Below, in pieces: positions 24,194 to 34,309 of a DNA stretch of 64,000 nt (the first letter of the stretch is position 1; each line of letters starts with the position of its first letter). The translations under genes were made by a program, and so were the position numbers. The notes beneath the pieces are model-generated. The model had not been told where the DNA came from and ran no database searches. It worked only from the letters and a program-made list of their open reading frames with translations. The stretch comes from Eretmocerus hayati. Its lineage: Eukaryota; Arthropoda; Insecta; Hymenoptera; Aphelinidae. Location: assembly GCA_029851415.1 (NCBI GenBank), contig CM056743.1:66370186-66434185 (forward strand), given 5' to 3'.

Positions 24194-24746
24194 CAGACGC
24201 CGTAAACCTAAGCGTACCGGCTCGAGAAAAATCTCTCTCTGAGGCAACTATAATCAGAAATAGAAGTAATGAAAAAATTGTTTATTGTATCAAAAGTACA
24301 GTGCGAGGTAAAAACCTCTGTCGAACCAGTCGACCAATCTTTCAAACTTAATGGCTTTGGCTGATTGCCTTATCAAGCGAACGCGCATCTAGCGACTCAT
24401 CATTAATCGAGGGGAAAAAAAATTCACATGATTAGTGACTTGGATCGGTTTTGATCACTAACTAAAGAAATATTACAGAAGTGATTGAAGCGTTAGCGCA
24501 TTGGCGCTATTAAACACTTGTAACGTGGTGAAACTTTGTTACCACCAACAGAAAAATATAAATTTGTACATAGTTTTTGTACATATGATTTGTAAATAAA
24601 CTTGTAAATAATCATTGCAAATATTCAAAAAATGTTAATAAGTATTAGAGAAAATTTATCAATAGAAAGATGGAAGGAAAAAGGGTTGCCACTGAATTGT
24701 GGGCTCTCTCATGACAACGACTGAACAACGTTTCCGCGAACGCGCA

Positions 24747-25694
24747 TCAATGGCGATTGTAGTGGTTTGCCTCATTTGGGCAATGCCGGGCTCTTGGAAC
24801 GCCCTCTAGGTTGCAGATACAACATCTCCTGATCCTATCGGGGTCTCTTCTTTGAGCCCTAGCATCGTCTGAGCCGCCTAGTTGTTTACGGGCCCGCTGA
24901 GCCGCGCATAAGGCTTGTTGTAGTGCCTGAGCCTCGCGGCGTGTCTTTTCCTGGAACTCTTCTAGTTTCCGTTTTGCTTCGATTTCTGCGCGGTTGGCCT
25001 CCTCGCGCATCCTTCTCAGTTCCAGTTTCCTCTGCTCCCCTGCCTCCCGAGCCTCTCTTTCATCCGAAACGCGGACAACGAGGTTCCCTGCCATCCTGCG
25101 TCCTGTGTTGCCGTGTCTTTCCAGGAATTCATCAAGACGTTCAAATGTGGAGTGAAATTCGTCTCGGGCACGGATGTAAAGGGTCCGCGCCTCGAGGATT
25201 TCTGTCTTGATATTGTTCCATTCTTGTCCCATGGAAAGTTCCAGCGCAGGCGGTGCTGGGTCGGCTGGTAGCTGGTCAATGTCGGGCAGGGCTAGCAAGG
25301 CGTGGGGATGGTTTGTCGAGGCAGCATTAGGCAAGGTGGAATCTTGATTTGCTCCGGGGGTCACCGCGGGTCTAACTATCTCTCTCTCTGTCCACTCAAC
25401 CATCATCTCCTGGGCATGGTTGCGATTTTCGAGCGTGGGTGCATTTCGCGGTCTCCTCAGACGCAGCTCTGGCAGATGTACTCCTACGTCCCTGCGGTTG
25501 TTCGAGGCCCTCTGCGCAATTTCTGCGCCTATGCGCATTAGCTGGCGAATTTCGTCGCCGGATAAATCCCATACAAAGGGGATAAATCCCTGCGTCGGCG
25601 CTTGAACAGACGCGTCCAGTGTAAGACGGGCCATACCGTCTGCGTTTTCATCTGCCGTTATCCGCAGAGTTGCGTTGAGATCTCGGTTGTCCAT
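24747..25694 (-). CDS. Third ORF of the gypsy element, coiled coil, non-envelope
   Basis: 315 aa from the first ATG (25,694); the open frame itself reaches back to the pol stop. It lies where envelope genes sit in errantiviruses, but there is no signal peptide, hydrophobic fusion segment or membrane anchor. Residues about 1-90 include a hydrophobic patch (FIPFVWDLSGDEI). Residues about 205-270 form a long charged heptad-like helix (EREAREAGEQRKLELRRMRE onwards). The last 25 residues hold a Cys/His cluster (RRCCICNLEGVPRARHC, then H) that could bind metal. A good 3' splice site (pyrimidine-rich tract then CGCAG, at 25,703-25,706) precedes the ATG by about 10 bp, so expression from a spliced subgenomic RNA is plausible. 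I do not recognise the family; a nucleic-acid-binding or Gag-like accessory role is only a guess. Confidence 0.8.
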   Translation of the reverse strand: MDNRDLNATLRITADENADGMARLTLDASVQAPTQGFIPFVWDLSGDEIRQLMRIGAEIAQRASNNRRDVGVHLPELRLRRPRNAPTLENRNHAQEMMVEWTEREIVRPAVTPGANQDSTLPNAASTNHPHALLALPDIDQLPADPAPPALELSMGQEWNNIKTEILEARTLYIRARDEFHSTFERLDEFLERHGNTGRRMAGNLVVRVSDEREAREAGEQRKLELRRMREEANRAEIEAKRKLEEFQEKTRREAQALQQALCAAQRARKQLGGSDDARAQRRDPDRIRRCCICNLEGVPRARHCPNEANHYNRH

Positions 25695-25777
25695 ACTGTG
25701 CCCTGCGGAGATGAGGTTAGGTGTTATGATGGTGTGAGTGGTGAGAGGTTGATATGTTAAAACATATAAATGATTGA

Positions 25778-28700
25778 TCAATAATGAGAAGGTGAAATGA
25801 TTTTTCCGGACCGAGTTGTCCGAGGTGATGCCTCGTCCGATGGTACTTGAAGCGATGGTGCATTTTTCGAACCTTTAGGCCGTCCGCGACGTCTTACGGT
25901 GTTTGAATCGGTGTGCTGATCGGTCTCCGCGCATTGATCGTTCATGTCCGGTGTGTTTTCCGTTTCCCAATCATTTTTCGCATACGACGGATCGTTCGCA
26001 GGTTGCTCGTTTTCCGCATCGGACGTACTTGGCGGAACGGTCGCAGGGTTCGGATCGCGCGCTGACGGTGCTCCGGAATTCACGGTTAATCGCGTTTTCC
26101 GGGGTCTGCCCCGCGGTTTCGCTCGCAATCGCGTTTGCGCATCATTTACAATTTCATCGTTGGACTCGTCTGGTCGAAGCTCGAGGTCGTTCTGCCGTGC
26201 AGTCGTCACGCCCTCGTCTTCTTCAGAAACAGCATCCGTCCGGTCCGGTTCCTCCTCGTTTGAGAAAAATGGCTTAAGATCGCATACTGGGAATGTTCCG
26301 AGTGAGACATTGTCATCGTCAACTACCTCGTATACATTCTCACCCAGTTTTGCTGAGATCTTGCCAGGTCCTCGGTATTTTGGTGCAAGTTTAGCGGGAA
26401 TGCCTTTGACTGCAGACGACAAAATGCGATTGCGCATCCAGACTTTTTCACCGACGGCATACTGCAGATCTCGGCGACGAGCATTATAATATTTGCTCTG
26501 GCGTTCTTGCGCTTTAGCTGAGTTGTCTGCTGCAGTTTCACGCAACTTACTCAGGTTTTCCATGTGGGTTTCCCATGTTCCAAGCTCGTCAGCTTCTGCG
26601 GCTTCCGCAGCTGCCATATCCTCTTGTCTACGGAACGTATGTGGAGGTGTGGGGTTCCTACCTAGGTTAAGGAACGCTGGAGACATTTTAGTGGATTCCT
26701 GGGTGGCTGTGTTTATCGCAAACATCAGCTCAGGTAATTTTTCATCCCATGTGTTGTGGTTTTCAGTCACGAATGAGGTTATCATAGCGCGTAGCGTACG
26801 GTTTTGTTTTTCCGTTGGATTGGTTTGCGGGTGATAACATGGACTGAATGATTGTTTGACGCCATTTTCGGTCAAGAACGTCGAAAGTTCCTTATTTTTG
26901 AACTCCTTGCCATTATCCGCATGGAATATTTCTGGCGTACCAAAGCGCATGGAAATTCGCTCCTTGAGTTCCTTGATGACAGTTTTTGCGTCTGCGCGTC
27001 TCGTTGCTACGATCTCTACCCATCGAGTAAAGAGATCCACGAAAACGATGATGTGTTTGTTGCCCTGGACCGTGCGGATGTATGGGCCCATACAATCCGC
27101 AGCTACCATTGACCAAGGTTTCTTTGCTTGTCGTTTCCCCATGAGTCCCGCTGGGAGCAGTTGCTGCACTTTCACTTGCTGGCAGATGGAGCAGCCTTTT
27201 ACAAAGTTCGCGACATCCTTGTATAGGCTGGGCCAAAAGTAATAGCGTGCGATGCGATCTACTGTTTTGGTGCGGCCGAAATGGCCAGCCGTTGCTTCGC
27301 AGTGTCCTTCAGACATGACTTGTGCCCTTTGCTCTCTGGCCAGAACGAGTTTCCAGGCGTCGTCGTCTGAGACGAGATCTTTTAGTATGCGATTTGGCCG
27401 CCAGATGTATAATCGACCCCCCGTGATCTTCATATGTGGGTAATCCTCAGGATTTTCTGAGACTGCTTGATACGTTTTCAAGTACCACGCATCTTGCGTC
27501 TCTGGCACCAATGGTTGCACAGCAGCTAACCCCTCCTCTGTTTCATCTTCATACATGCGAGATAAACAATCGGGTACGACATTAAGCTTGCCCTTGCGGT
27601 ATTCTATGTCGAACGAGTACGATTGTAGTTCGAGAGCCCACCTTGCTAGACGTCCTGTCGGATTCTTCAAGTTGCATAACCACATTAGACAACTATGGTC
27701 GGTTATCACTTTGAAATGGTATCCTTCGACATAACAGCGCCATCTGCGGATCGCCCATAGAACTGCAAGGCCCTCACGTTCGCTGACAGAGTAGTTTGCC
27801 TCCGCTCGCGTGAGTACACGACTAGCGAAGCAAATAACTCTTTCTTCGTCGTCAATCGTCTGTGTAAGCACTGCACCCAGGCCGGTGTTTGAAGCATCGG
27901 TCTGGATACAAAACTGATGTTCAGGTTCAAATGAAGATTGGGCTAAAACCGGAGCTGTTGCGACTAGCGCTTTAATCCTATCAAAGGACTCTTGCTGCTC
28001 GGTGCCCCATACGTACTTCACGTTTTTCTTTGTGAGCCTTGTAAGAGGTTCAGCAATAGTTGCAAAGTCTTTCAAAAATTTTCTGTACCACGAGGCCATG
28101 CCTAAAAAGCTCTGCAATTTTTTGATCTTTTTTGGTACTGGAAAATCCATGATTGGTGAAATTCTGGAGGGATCTGGACGGCAACCGTCTTGATTTACTA
28201 ACAATCCCAAAAATCTAACCTCCTTTGCGCACCAAACGCTTTTCTTACGATTAACGGTGAGGTTAGCTTCGTTCAGGCGATTGAGGAATTTTTCCAGAAC
28301 TTCGATGTGTTTTTCGAAGGTTTCGGTCACAATCAGTGAGTCATCTAAATATGTAACTACCCATTCCGATAATTCTGGCGTAATGACCATGTCGGCAAGT
28401 TGTTGGCAGGTAGATGGCGCTCGTGAGAGACCGAAGGGCATGGTTACAAACTCAAATAACCCTAGATTTTGAACTACGAACGCGGTCATAGGGATAGACT
28501 CTTCTCCTAGCTCTATTTGCAAAAACGCTTTGCTTAAGTCTATGACTGAGATATATTTTGCATTGCGTAGTTTTCGCATTATCACGTCCATAAAACGTTG
28601 AGGGTAAGCACACAGCTTTGACTTTTTATTCAACTTGCGGTAGTCGACGCACATGCGATATGTCCCGTCTGGTTTTAAAACCATGACCACAGGACTCGAC

Positions 28701-29539
28701 CATTGAGACTTGGATCTCCGGATGATCCCTTGTTCTAACCACTCGTTGACTTGCTTATGCATTATTGCTTCAAGTTTCTTGGAAACTGGATAATACTTTT
28801 GTTTAATCGGCGTGTTATCTGTGAGCTCGATTTTATGCTTAATCCATTTGGTACGACCAAGTTTACCATCATTGGCCGGAAGCGTCCTATCCAACATTCG
28901 CTGCAGCTTGTCTCTCTGAGCTTCTGCAAGATGTGCCAATCCAGCAGAGGATACAGGCGTTTCATTGCATGTCATTGAAGCCAGTTCGACTGGAAGGAGT
29001 TCCGCTCGTCCCTCAAGGCGAAGCATATTTCCGCGCGGTAATAATTGCGCATCAAGAGCTCGTATAAGATCTCCACCGATAAGCAGGTCGGCATCTGCCT
29101 CTCTCAGCACGATGGCCCATACTGTTCTGGTTATTCCTCCTATAGTAAAAGGAAGTTCAACTTCACCAAGTATAGGTGTACAATTCCCATCTGCGAGTCT
29201 GGCGCCTGGACCATAATAAGGTTCAATTTTGTGGCCTAGAGCTGTCGCTATTTGAAGACCAACTGGGCCAAGAGCTGTTCTTGAAGCACCCGGATCGAAC
29301 AGTGCGCGAACGCTAAACTTGTCGATTTCCACGTCCACCCACCAGCGAGGGAAATGGTCCGGTTTATTTTCAATACTCCCAATATAATGCGTTTCCCCGC
29401 AATCTTCACAGAAAATTGGAGGAAATTCACTGGTAGACGCAGTATCAGGAGAAGGTGGTAGCTCCGGGCAGGTCTCGTGCTCCTGGCTGGGGACAGCAGC
29501 GACCTCATCTACTTGTCCCCCTCCGCTTTTCCCGAACAC
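25778..29539 (-). CDS. pol: Pol polyprotein: protease, RT, RNase H, integrase
   Basis: 1,253 codons, open throughout. The aspartic protease motif is FDPGA (about residue 80). Reverse transcriptase has the VDYRKLN and YLDD motifs (YLDD at about 394-397). RNase H begins near 545 (QTDAS). Integrase has an HHCC-type zinc region (about 740-790) and D, D, E catalytic residues in AADCMG (about 811), HADNGKEF (about 873) and NPTEKQNR (about 908). A GPY/F-like C-terminal module with KYRGPGKI follows. The tail beyond about residue 1,050 is acidic and then carries two AT-hook-like motifs, RGRPRK (about 1,147) and RRGRPKGSK (about 1,217). Pol overlaps the end of gag in the -1 frame and is expected as a Gag-Pol fusion; the first residues after the slip, not the internal ATG, would be its start. 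Confidence 0.95.
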   Translation of the reverse strand: MFGKSGGGQVDEVAAVPSQEHETCPELPPSPDTASTSEFPPIFCEDCGETHYIGSIENKPDHFPRWWVDVEIDKFSVRALFDPGASRTALGPVGLQIATALGHKIEPYYGPGARLADGNCTPILGEVELPFTIGGITRTVWAIVLREADADLLIGGDLIRALDAQLLPRGNMLRLEGRAELLPVELASMTCNETPVSSAGLAHLAEAQRDKLQRMLDRTLPANDGKLGRTKWIKHKIELTDNTPIKQKYYPVSKKLEAIMHKQVNEWLEQGIIRRSKSQWSSPVVMVLKPDGTYRMCVDYRKLNKKSKLCAYPQRFMDVIMRKLRNAKYISVIDLSKAFLQIELGEESIPMTAFVVQNLGLFEFVTMPFGLSRAPSTCQQLADMVITPELSEWVVTYLDDSLIVTETFEKHIEVLEKFLNRLNEANLTVNRKKSVWCAKEVRFLGLLVNQDGCRPDPSRISPIMDFPVPKKIKKLQSFLGMASWYRKFLKDFATIAEPLTRLTKKNVKYVWGTEQQESFDRIKALVATAPVLAQSSFEPEHQFCIQTDASNTGLGAVLTQTIDDEERVICFASRVLTRAEANYSVSEREGLAVLWAIRRWRCYVEGYHFKVITDHSCLMWLCNLKNPTGRLARWALELQSYSFDIEYRKGKLNVVPDCLSRMYEDETEEGLAAVQPLVPETQDAWYLKTYQAVSENPEDYPHMKITGGRLYIWRPNRILKDLVSDDDAWKLVLAREQRAQVMSEGHCEATAGHFGRTKTVDRIARYYFWPSLYKDVANFVKGCSICQQVKVQQLLPAGLMGKRQAKKPWSMVAADCMGPYIRTVQGNKHIIVFVDLFTRWVEIVATRRADAKTVIKELKERISMRFGTPEIFHADNGKEFKNKELSTFLTENGVKQSFSPCYHPQTNPTEKQNRTLRAMITSFVTENHNTWDEKLPELMFAINTATQESTKMSPAFLNLGRNPTPPHTFRRQEDMAAAEAAEADELGTWETHMENLSKLRETAADNSAKAQERQSKYYNARRRDLQYAVGEKVWMRNRILSSAVKGIPAKLAPKYRGPGKISAKLGENVYEVVDDDNVSLGTFPVCDLKPFFSNEEEPDRTDAVSEEDEGVTTARQNDLELRPDESNDEIVNDAQTRLRAKPRGRPRKTRLTVNSGAPSARDPNPATVPPSTSDAENEQPANDPSYAKNDWETENTPDMNDQCAETDQHTDSNTVRRRGRPKGSKNAPSLQVPSDEASPRTTRSGKIISPSHY

Positions 29540-31200
29540 TCAGGACAAGTGGGTCTGATATGACCTGGCCAACCGCAGCCATAACACTGCATATTCTCTT
29601 TGGGGCCTGGTTCTTTGTCGGCATTATGTTTGCTGATTACTTTGTCAGACTTGTCTTCGCCCTCCTGGGCAGGCTCCTTCTTCTTCTTCTTGTTTCTCCT
29701 CCAGTTTTTCTTCGCCTCTTGATCGACAGGTTTATCAGATGAAGTACTCGAAGTTGAATTTGGTGCACTAGGCTTAGCAGCTGCCCCAGAGTTTGAATTT
29801 GCATTTTTTAACGCGTTTGCAATCGCTTTATTGATGATAGACTCGAGATTGGGCGTTGGCGCAGCAGCAGCCGGAGCCTGTGAAGCTGTGGTCAATTTAG
29901 ACGTAGCTTCCACGAGTCTGCTTAAAACAGTGGTCAGTTCGCTGGGCGGAGTGTCGCTCAACGCTGCGAGGTTAGATTTGTTTGGCTTGGTCTCTGCTTT
30001 TGCGCTGTGACACGCGACTTCTGGAAGCAGAGCCATCTCCGGGGGTGGTGGTGGTTTGTAGTTCTTCTCAGACCATAACAAACTCTCTGCATCTCTTGCG
30101 AGCTCTAGAAGAGAGTCGATGTCCGTAACTTCTTGGCTACGCACCAGTTTTCTTATTTCAGGGATCATATTCCTGTACAGAAGATCAAGTTGTTCTTCCT
30201 CTCCCCAAGGTCTATCAAATCTGCCTAAAATCGTGAGCAGACTGAAGATATAATCCCTGGCAGGTTCTTCTTTCCCTTGGGTACGCGTCTGCGCTTCCAC
30301 TATTAGCTTGTGTTGGAAATTGCGGTCTACACCGTATGTACGGCGAGCGCTTGCGCAAAAATCGTCCCAAGTTGTCCATTTTTTCCGAGCTTGACGGCAC
30401 CAAATTAGCGCTGCGCCAGTCATAAGCTCTGTCATTCCGTTGAGTAAATCTTCATCATCGATGTGTGCCAAAGCACGGCATTTTTCTACTCGTTGGATGA
30501 ACTCTTCAATACTTATTGATTTTTCTCCGCCTGTGAAATTTATTTTCCAAGCTCGAACAATTTTTCCGACATCCTGCTTATTATAACTTGAATTAGCAGG
30601 CCTCTGTGATCTGGATGTCGAGATAGTCTCTGATGACACCCTCCCCCCGGGCGCGGTATTCGCAACCACAGGGTCATTACGAAAAATATTGTTGTTTGGG
30701 GAGCTCATGCCTCCAAGATCTTGAGCAATGTTGTTTGGAATTTGTGCTGTTGAGCTCATTGGTCCACTCCCAGGTATTCTTCCAAAAGAAGGTGTAAAGC
30801 TAGGTGCGTGTGCGTTCAGCGCTGATCTTCCAAAGCTTACCGGGTTCGGAAAGCATTGCGATACCGCAGTCGTGAAATCGCTCACATTGTAATTATTATC
30901 GTTATGGATATGTCTTACGCTGTGGTAATCGCCGAAAGTTACTCTTGAAGTACCTTGATATGTCGAGGATTGTATAGAACCAGGCGTGAAGATTTGTGAC
31001 TGCGTGACTTGGGTTGCTTGGGCTTGAGTCACCTCGTCTAAGGCCCTTTCGACTTGTACCAACAAGTCACGTGGTACTCGGAAATTGCTTACCATTACTA
31101 TCTTGCACAACTGCCATACCCCTTGAACCTGCAGAGTTGTTATATAGAAGCGAATCGCCCTGAGTTGCAGTAACAGTTGTTGTAGTCGTGGTGTCATCAC
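29509..31200 (-). CDS. gag: Gag, capsid and nucleocapsid part
   Basis: An open frame with a retrotransposon capsid domain in the middle (MTGAALIWCRQARKKW, then YIFSLLTILG and LLYRNMIPEIRKLV). A lysine-rich linker and one CCHC zinc knuckle follow near the C-terminus (CYGCGWPGHIRPTC). It ends at 29,509, just after the slippery site. The N-terminal portion of Gag lies in another frame (31,067-31,903), so about the first 40 codons here are probably not translated as listed. An internal ATG at about 31,088 (minus strand) is also possible. No matrix-type membrane anchor was recognised. Confidence 0.88.
   Translation of the reverse strand: MMTPRLQQLLLQLRAIRFYITTLQVQGVWQLCKIVMVSNFRVPRDLLVQVERALDEVTQAQATQVTQSQIFTPGSIQSSTYQGTSRVTFGDYHSVRHIHNDNNYNVSDFTTAVSQCFPNPVSFGRSALNAHAPSFTPSFGRIPGSGPMSSTAQIPNNIAQDLGGMSSPNNNIFRNDPVVANTAPGGRVSSETISTSRSQRPANSSYNKQDVGKIVRAWKINFTGGEKSISIEEFIQRVEKCRALAHIDDEDLLNGMTELMTGAALIWCRQARKKWTTWDDFCASARRTYGVDRNFQHKLIVEAQTRTQGKEEPARDYIFSLLTILGRFDRPWGEEEQLDLLYRNMIPEIRKLVRSQEVTDIDSLLELARDAESLLWSEKNYKPPPPPEMALLPEVACHSAKAETKPNKSNLAALSDTPPSELTTVLSRLVEATSKLTTASQAPAAAAPTPNLESIINKAIANALKNANSNSGAAAKPSAPNSTSSTSSDKPVDQEAKKNWRRNKKKKKEPAQEGEDKSDKVISKHNADKEPGPKENMQCYGCGWPGHIRPTCPECSGKAEGDK
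29527..29533 (-). promoter_or_regulatory. -1 frameshift slippery heptamer GGGAAAA
   Basis: In the gag frame the codons read TCG GGA AAA, giving the canonical X XXY YYZ heptamer G GGA AAA. It is 12 nt upstream of the gag stop and inside the gag/pol overlap. Slippage by -1 enters the pol frame. Confidence 0.8.
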
Positions 31201-31903
31201 CTATTGTTATTTGATATTGCCCACGAACCGTTACTTCTGATGGCACGATCCCTCTATCTACTTGTTCTTGGGTCAACATTGAAATTCCGGATGACGAAAA
31301 CGAAGGCATGGGATTCCATGTAGATGTTGATAGATCAGCCGTTGTTGTTATAGTTTGAGTGGATGACGTTTGAGGTACGGATATTTGCGGTGGCGCTAGG
31401 TTTTGTAGGGTGACCGGTGGAACCCTAAACGTGATCCCTGTACCACGACCGGTGCCCGCGGCGCTGCTTGTATTTACCCCCAAATTCCTACTCGAAGCGT
31501 CTTCAGTCGGTTGCATTCCAGGGACGACTTGGTGTGAGCTATTTGCCAACGGCATACCCAACAGAGATGTATCCGTTTCTTCATGTGGCGTGTGCGCACG
31601 CGATACGATGATTCGGCGGTGTTCATCAGTGACTCCAATTTCAGCCAAAATTGTCTCGAGCTCCACTTCTCGACGAGTCTTCAGTTCGTTATCTTCGATC
31701 TCTTCATCGATCCGCTCGAAATCACCCTCCCTGTACTCGCCGCGTAATCTAGAGGCAAGTCTATCGAGTTTTTCAAAATATGTACCAGTTTTCTTTAATT
31801 CAAGATCTTCTAAAATAGGTAGTAATTCCGCTTGCCGTTTCGTGCCGGGCCACTCTTGAATTTGTGACTCAAGATCTTGCGAAAAGTCTGCGTAAGTCGC
31901 CAT
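31067..31903 (-). CDS. gag: Gag N-terminal part, different frame
   Basis: First ATG at 31,903, after a leader of about 1.5 kb from the primer site. The product starts MATYADFSQDLESQ and has a charged helical region (residues about 35-90), then a Ser/Thr-rich, low-complexity stretch with a run of threonines, and stops at 31,067. It overlaps the capsid frame by 134 bp, and the frame change needed is +1 (or -2). In an element with nearly identical LTRs this is either a recent one-base indel, a sequencing error, or a programmed shift. Confidence 0.75.
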   Translation of the reverse strand: MATYADFSQDLESQIQEWPGTKRQAELLPILEDLELKKTGTYFEKLDRLASRLRGEYREGDFERIDEEIEDNELKTRREVELETILAEIGVTDEHRRIIVSRAHTPHEETDTSLLGMPLANSSHQVVPGMQPTEDASSRNLGVNTSSAAGTGRGTGITFRVPPVTLQNLAPPQISVPQTSSTQTITTTADLSTSTWNPMPSFSSSGISMLTQEQVDRGIVPSEVTVRGQYQITIGDDTTTTTTVTATQGDSLLYNNSAGSRGMAVVQDSNGKQFPSTT

Positions 31904-31942
31904 TTTACAAAGTAAATAAATCAATTCCTCACTAATATTCAC

Positions 31943-33442
31943 TAACGCGGAGCAGCAAAATGCATCTGCTCACTTTGGCCAAAATTTTATGAAAGTGCTG
32001 TCACATAGCACAAGTAGTTTCCATTTGATGTACAATCTGGATATGTATACAAGCGCTGCTCTCAGTTCCGCGTTTCATTCGTTCGAAATTAAAATTTTCA
32101 TCCAAAGAAATTCAAGAATTGATTCTGTAAAAATTTCCGAGAAATTTCAAAATTTCAGAATTACTAGAAAAATTCAGCGAAATTGACTCAAAAGTGAGCT
32201 GAGAGAGCCTACATCTATTTAATTTTGGCTAAATTGTGCGTCATTTACTTAAATTAGCGCAAAAATTACGAGGAAATATTTCATTCGGAGTTGTAACGCG
32301 ACCTAGATAACTTACAAGATAGTCTGTTGCACTAGCAGACGACGTAGATTTAATCCGAAATTTTCCATATAAAAGAAAATCAAAGAGCGCGATGCGCATG
32401 ACCTGGTACAATTTTTACCTAAAACCCTAATCGCAACTCTAAAAATTCAAAATGCGAGTACAGGACGCATAAACATCCAACATTCCAACACACCATCACT
32501 CTGCACACTGATCATACCTTACAGTAAATAATTTTTGCAGATTACTACAAAAATTTCAAGTTTCTGCATTTTGCAGTGATTTAAAAAATTTCAGTTTGAA
32601 AAGTGCAATTTTAGAACTAAACGCAAGATTTCAACTCCATTTCGCATCATTTGCGCAAAATTATTACTAAATCGCGGTACTAATGCGAATGCGCTGCAAG
32701 ATTTGGCGATCTGTAGCGTGAATCGATTTTTTCTCGATTTTACAAAATTTAATCAAATAATTTCTACCATGACTCCAGAAATTTCCACGAATTTTCCGGT
32801 TTTTCCGCACTGGAAAGCTGCTATGCATTAGCAGATGCACGTAGAACACGAGAGAAAAATTTTCAGCAAAACCGCAACATTATAAAAGCCACAGAGTCAC
32901 TGTATCTTGCCCTGCATCCGGAGACTTGGTTGCCCTATAGTCGTTGTATATCTATATACACTCATACCGATACACTATGGCATACCGCACCCTCGCGTCG
33001 ACGCAATTTTCAAACTTCAAGATTTTTTGATTTGATATTCTGCTCGCCTGCAGATATAATATCCACGCATACGAGCGTGATACGGGCTGCCTGTAATTAA
33101 TAAGCAGCCCTAGCGTGAAAGGGGCTTGCAGCCATTACAGCTGATTCAAGTGCGATCGATAATTAAATATATGTCTATCGCGCACTTCCACGGTGAATTC
33201 AAATCAAACATCTAACCGATGAAAATCACGCGATCAGCACACCTGCAATATCGCATCACTCGCGTCGATGAATATAGGATGTTGGCTACGCACACCAGTG
33301 CAGACGATATCTATATGTATCGCTGCCTTTCCCGCTCAAAGCGACGGAAAGATTTCCAAAGCGCGCGATTTTAGCCGACGGCGACGATGATGTTGCTATG
33401 CACTAGGCTATGCACTCGCGAACGCGCAATTTTTTGTTAGGT
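31943..33442 (-). other. Leader of the gypsy element
   Basis: About 1.5 kb between primer site and gag, AT-rich, no long ORF. It would hold the packaging signal and any splice donor for the third ORF; neither could be pinned down by eye. Confidence 0.6.
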
Positions 33443-33443
33443 G

Positions 33444-33464
33444 GATTATTCCGTTGGGCGCCAT
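33444..33464 (-). promoter_or_regulatory. Primer binding site, TGGCGCC type
   Basis: Minus strand TGGCGCCCAACGGAATAATC, two to three bases inside the 5' LTR. The TGGCGCC core is typical of gypsy-group and retroviral primer sites, usually assigned to tRNA-Lys. Confidence 0.75.
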
Positions 33465-33467
33465 CTA

Positions 33468-34309
33468 TGACGGTTAATTATCCCGTCTATTTATCTCGGA
33501 GAGCAGCGGCTAAGTGCGATGCCGCATACCTCTCGAGAAAGCGAGACTCTTGATATATAGGTTGGTCTGCTCCAGGCTGCGTCCTCCTCGTGGCATCCGG
33601 CCTCCTGTCGGCCGGTGCTCGTCGTGGATAGCGATAGCGCATTCAATTATGAGTGGTGACGACGACACGAGGAAACAATCATTAATTGATAACGCGGCCA
33701 AGTAATATAACAAAGGATGGATTTATTCGGACGTAAAGTTACAAGACGCATCCCGGCGTAAGCGCATCAGGTGATATATCCCGAGAGAGAGAGCCGCACA
33801 AATAGAGAGAGACATTTCGCCAGTACTTACAATTAGCGCTCGCTCGCTCGCTCAGCACGCCGCAAAAGGGATGGCTAGGAGGTCCGATCCAGGTCGGTGA
33901 AAGCGCTCCCCGGGAGCCAGGTGGGTCACGCGTGGTCGGTTTGCCCAGGGGTCACCGCTTGCTGATCAGGCAGGGTGGTCGACGGCGTCCTGGAGCACAC
34001 GCGGCACGAGGGCTACATATAGCCAGAATTCGTAGCACGATGTATCGCGTTTCACGGCCGGAAACAGTCTGCTGCTTATGCGAGTATCGCTGGCAGCCAA
34101 AGATCGGAGCTGCCTTCTGATTGGGCGGCCATCTTGTGGCGCGCGCGCATGTCTCTGTCTCTCTCTAATTTAGATGACTTACTGTGTGCCGACTCTCTCT
34201 CCTGCTGCACGATGCGTTGCACCTGTAACAATGAGCTATGTACATGTGTAATGATATAATATATGATATTTATTGCCGAGGAGAGAGTGATGGGACTTTA
34301 CCCGTCACA
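33468..34309 (-). repeat. 5' LTR of the gypsy element
   Basis: 842 bp, matching 23,341-24,182 with about four substitutions (two in the region near 34,032-34,038, one near 34,082, one near 34,182). It drives the minus-strand transcript. Confidence 0.9.

Larger units (their letters stand above)
23339..34309 (-). mobile_element. Complete young Ty3/gypsy retrotransposon
   Basis: Two 842-bp LTRs enclose leader, gag, pol and a third ORF, all on the minus strand. The LTRs differ at about four positions that I can see, which indicates a recent insertion. A primer site follows the 5' LTR and a G-rich polypurine tract precedes the 3' LTR. The flanks carry a probable 4-bp duplication ACAC (23,335-23,338 and 34,310-34,313) in a CA-rich context. 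The order protease, RT, RNase H, integrase places it in Ty3/gypsy (Metaviridae). Gag needs a frame change to be read through, so this copy may not be fully active unless that shift is programmed. Confidence 0.92.

Noticed and set aside
24747..25781. Envelope gene of an endogenous errantivirus
   Set aside because: Position fits, but there is no signal peptide, fusion peptide or transmembrane segment; it has a coiled coil and Cys/His cluster instead.
25903..27242. Long plus-strand ORFs opposite pol
   Set aside because: Shadows of the pol coding frame with low-complexity Ser/Arg text and no family signature.
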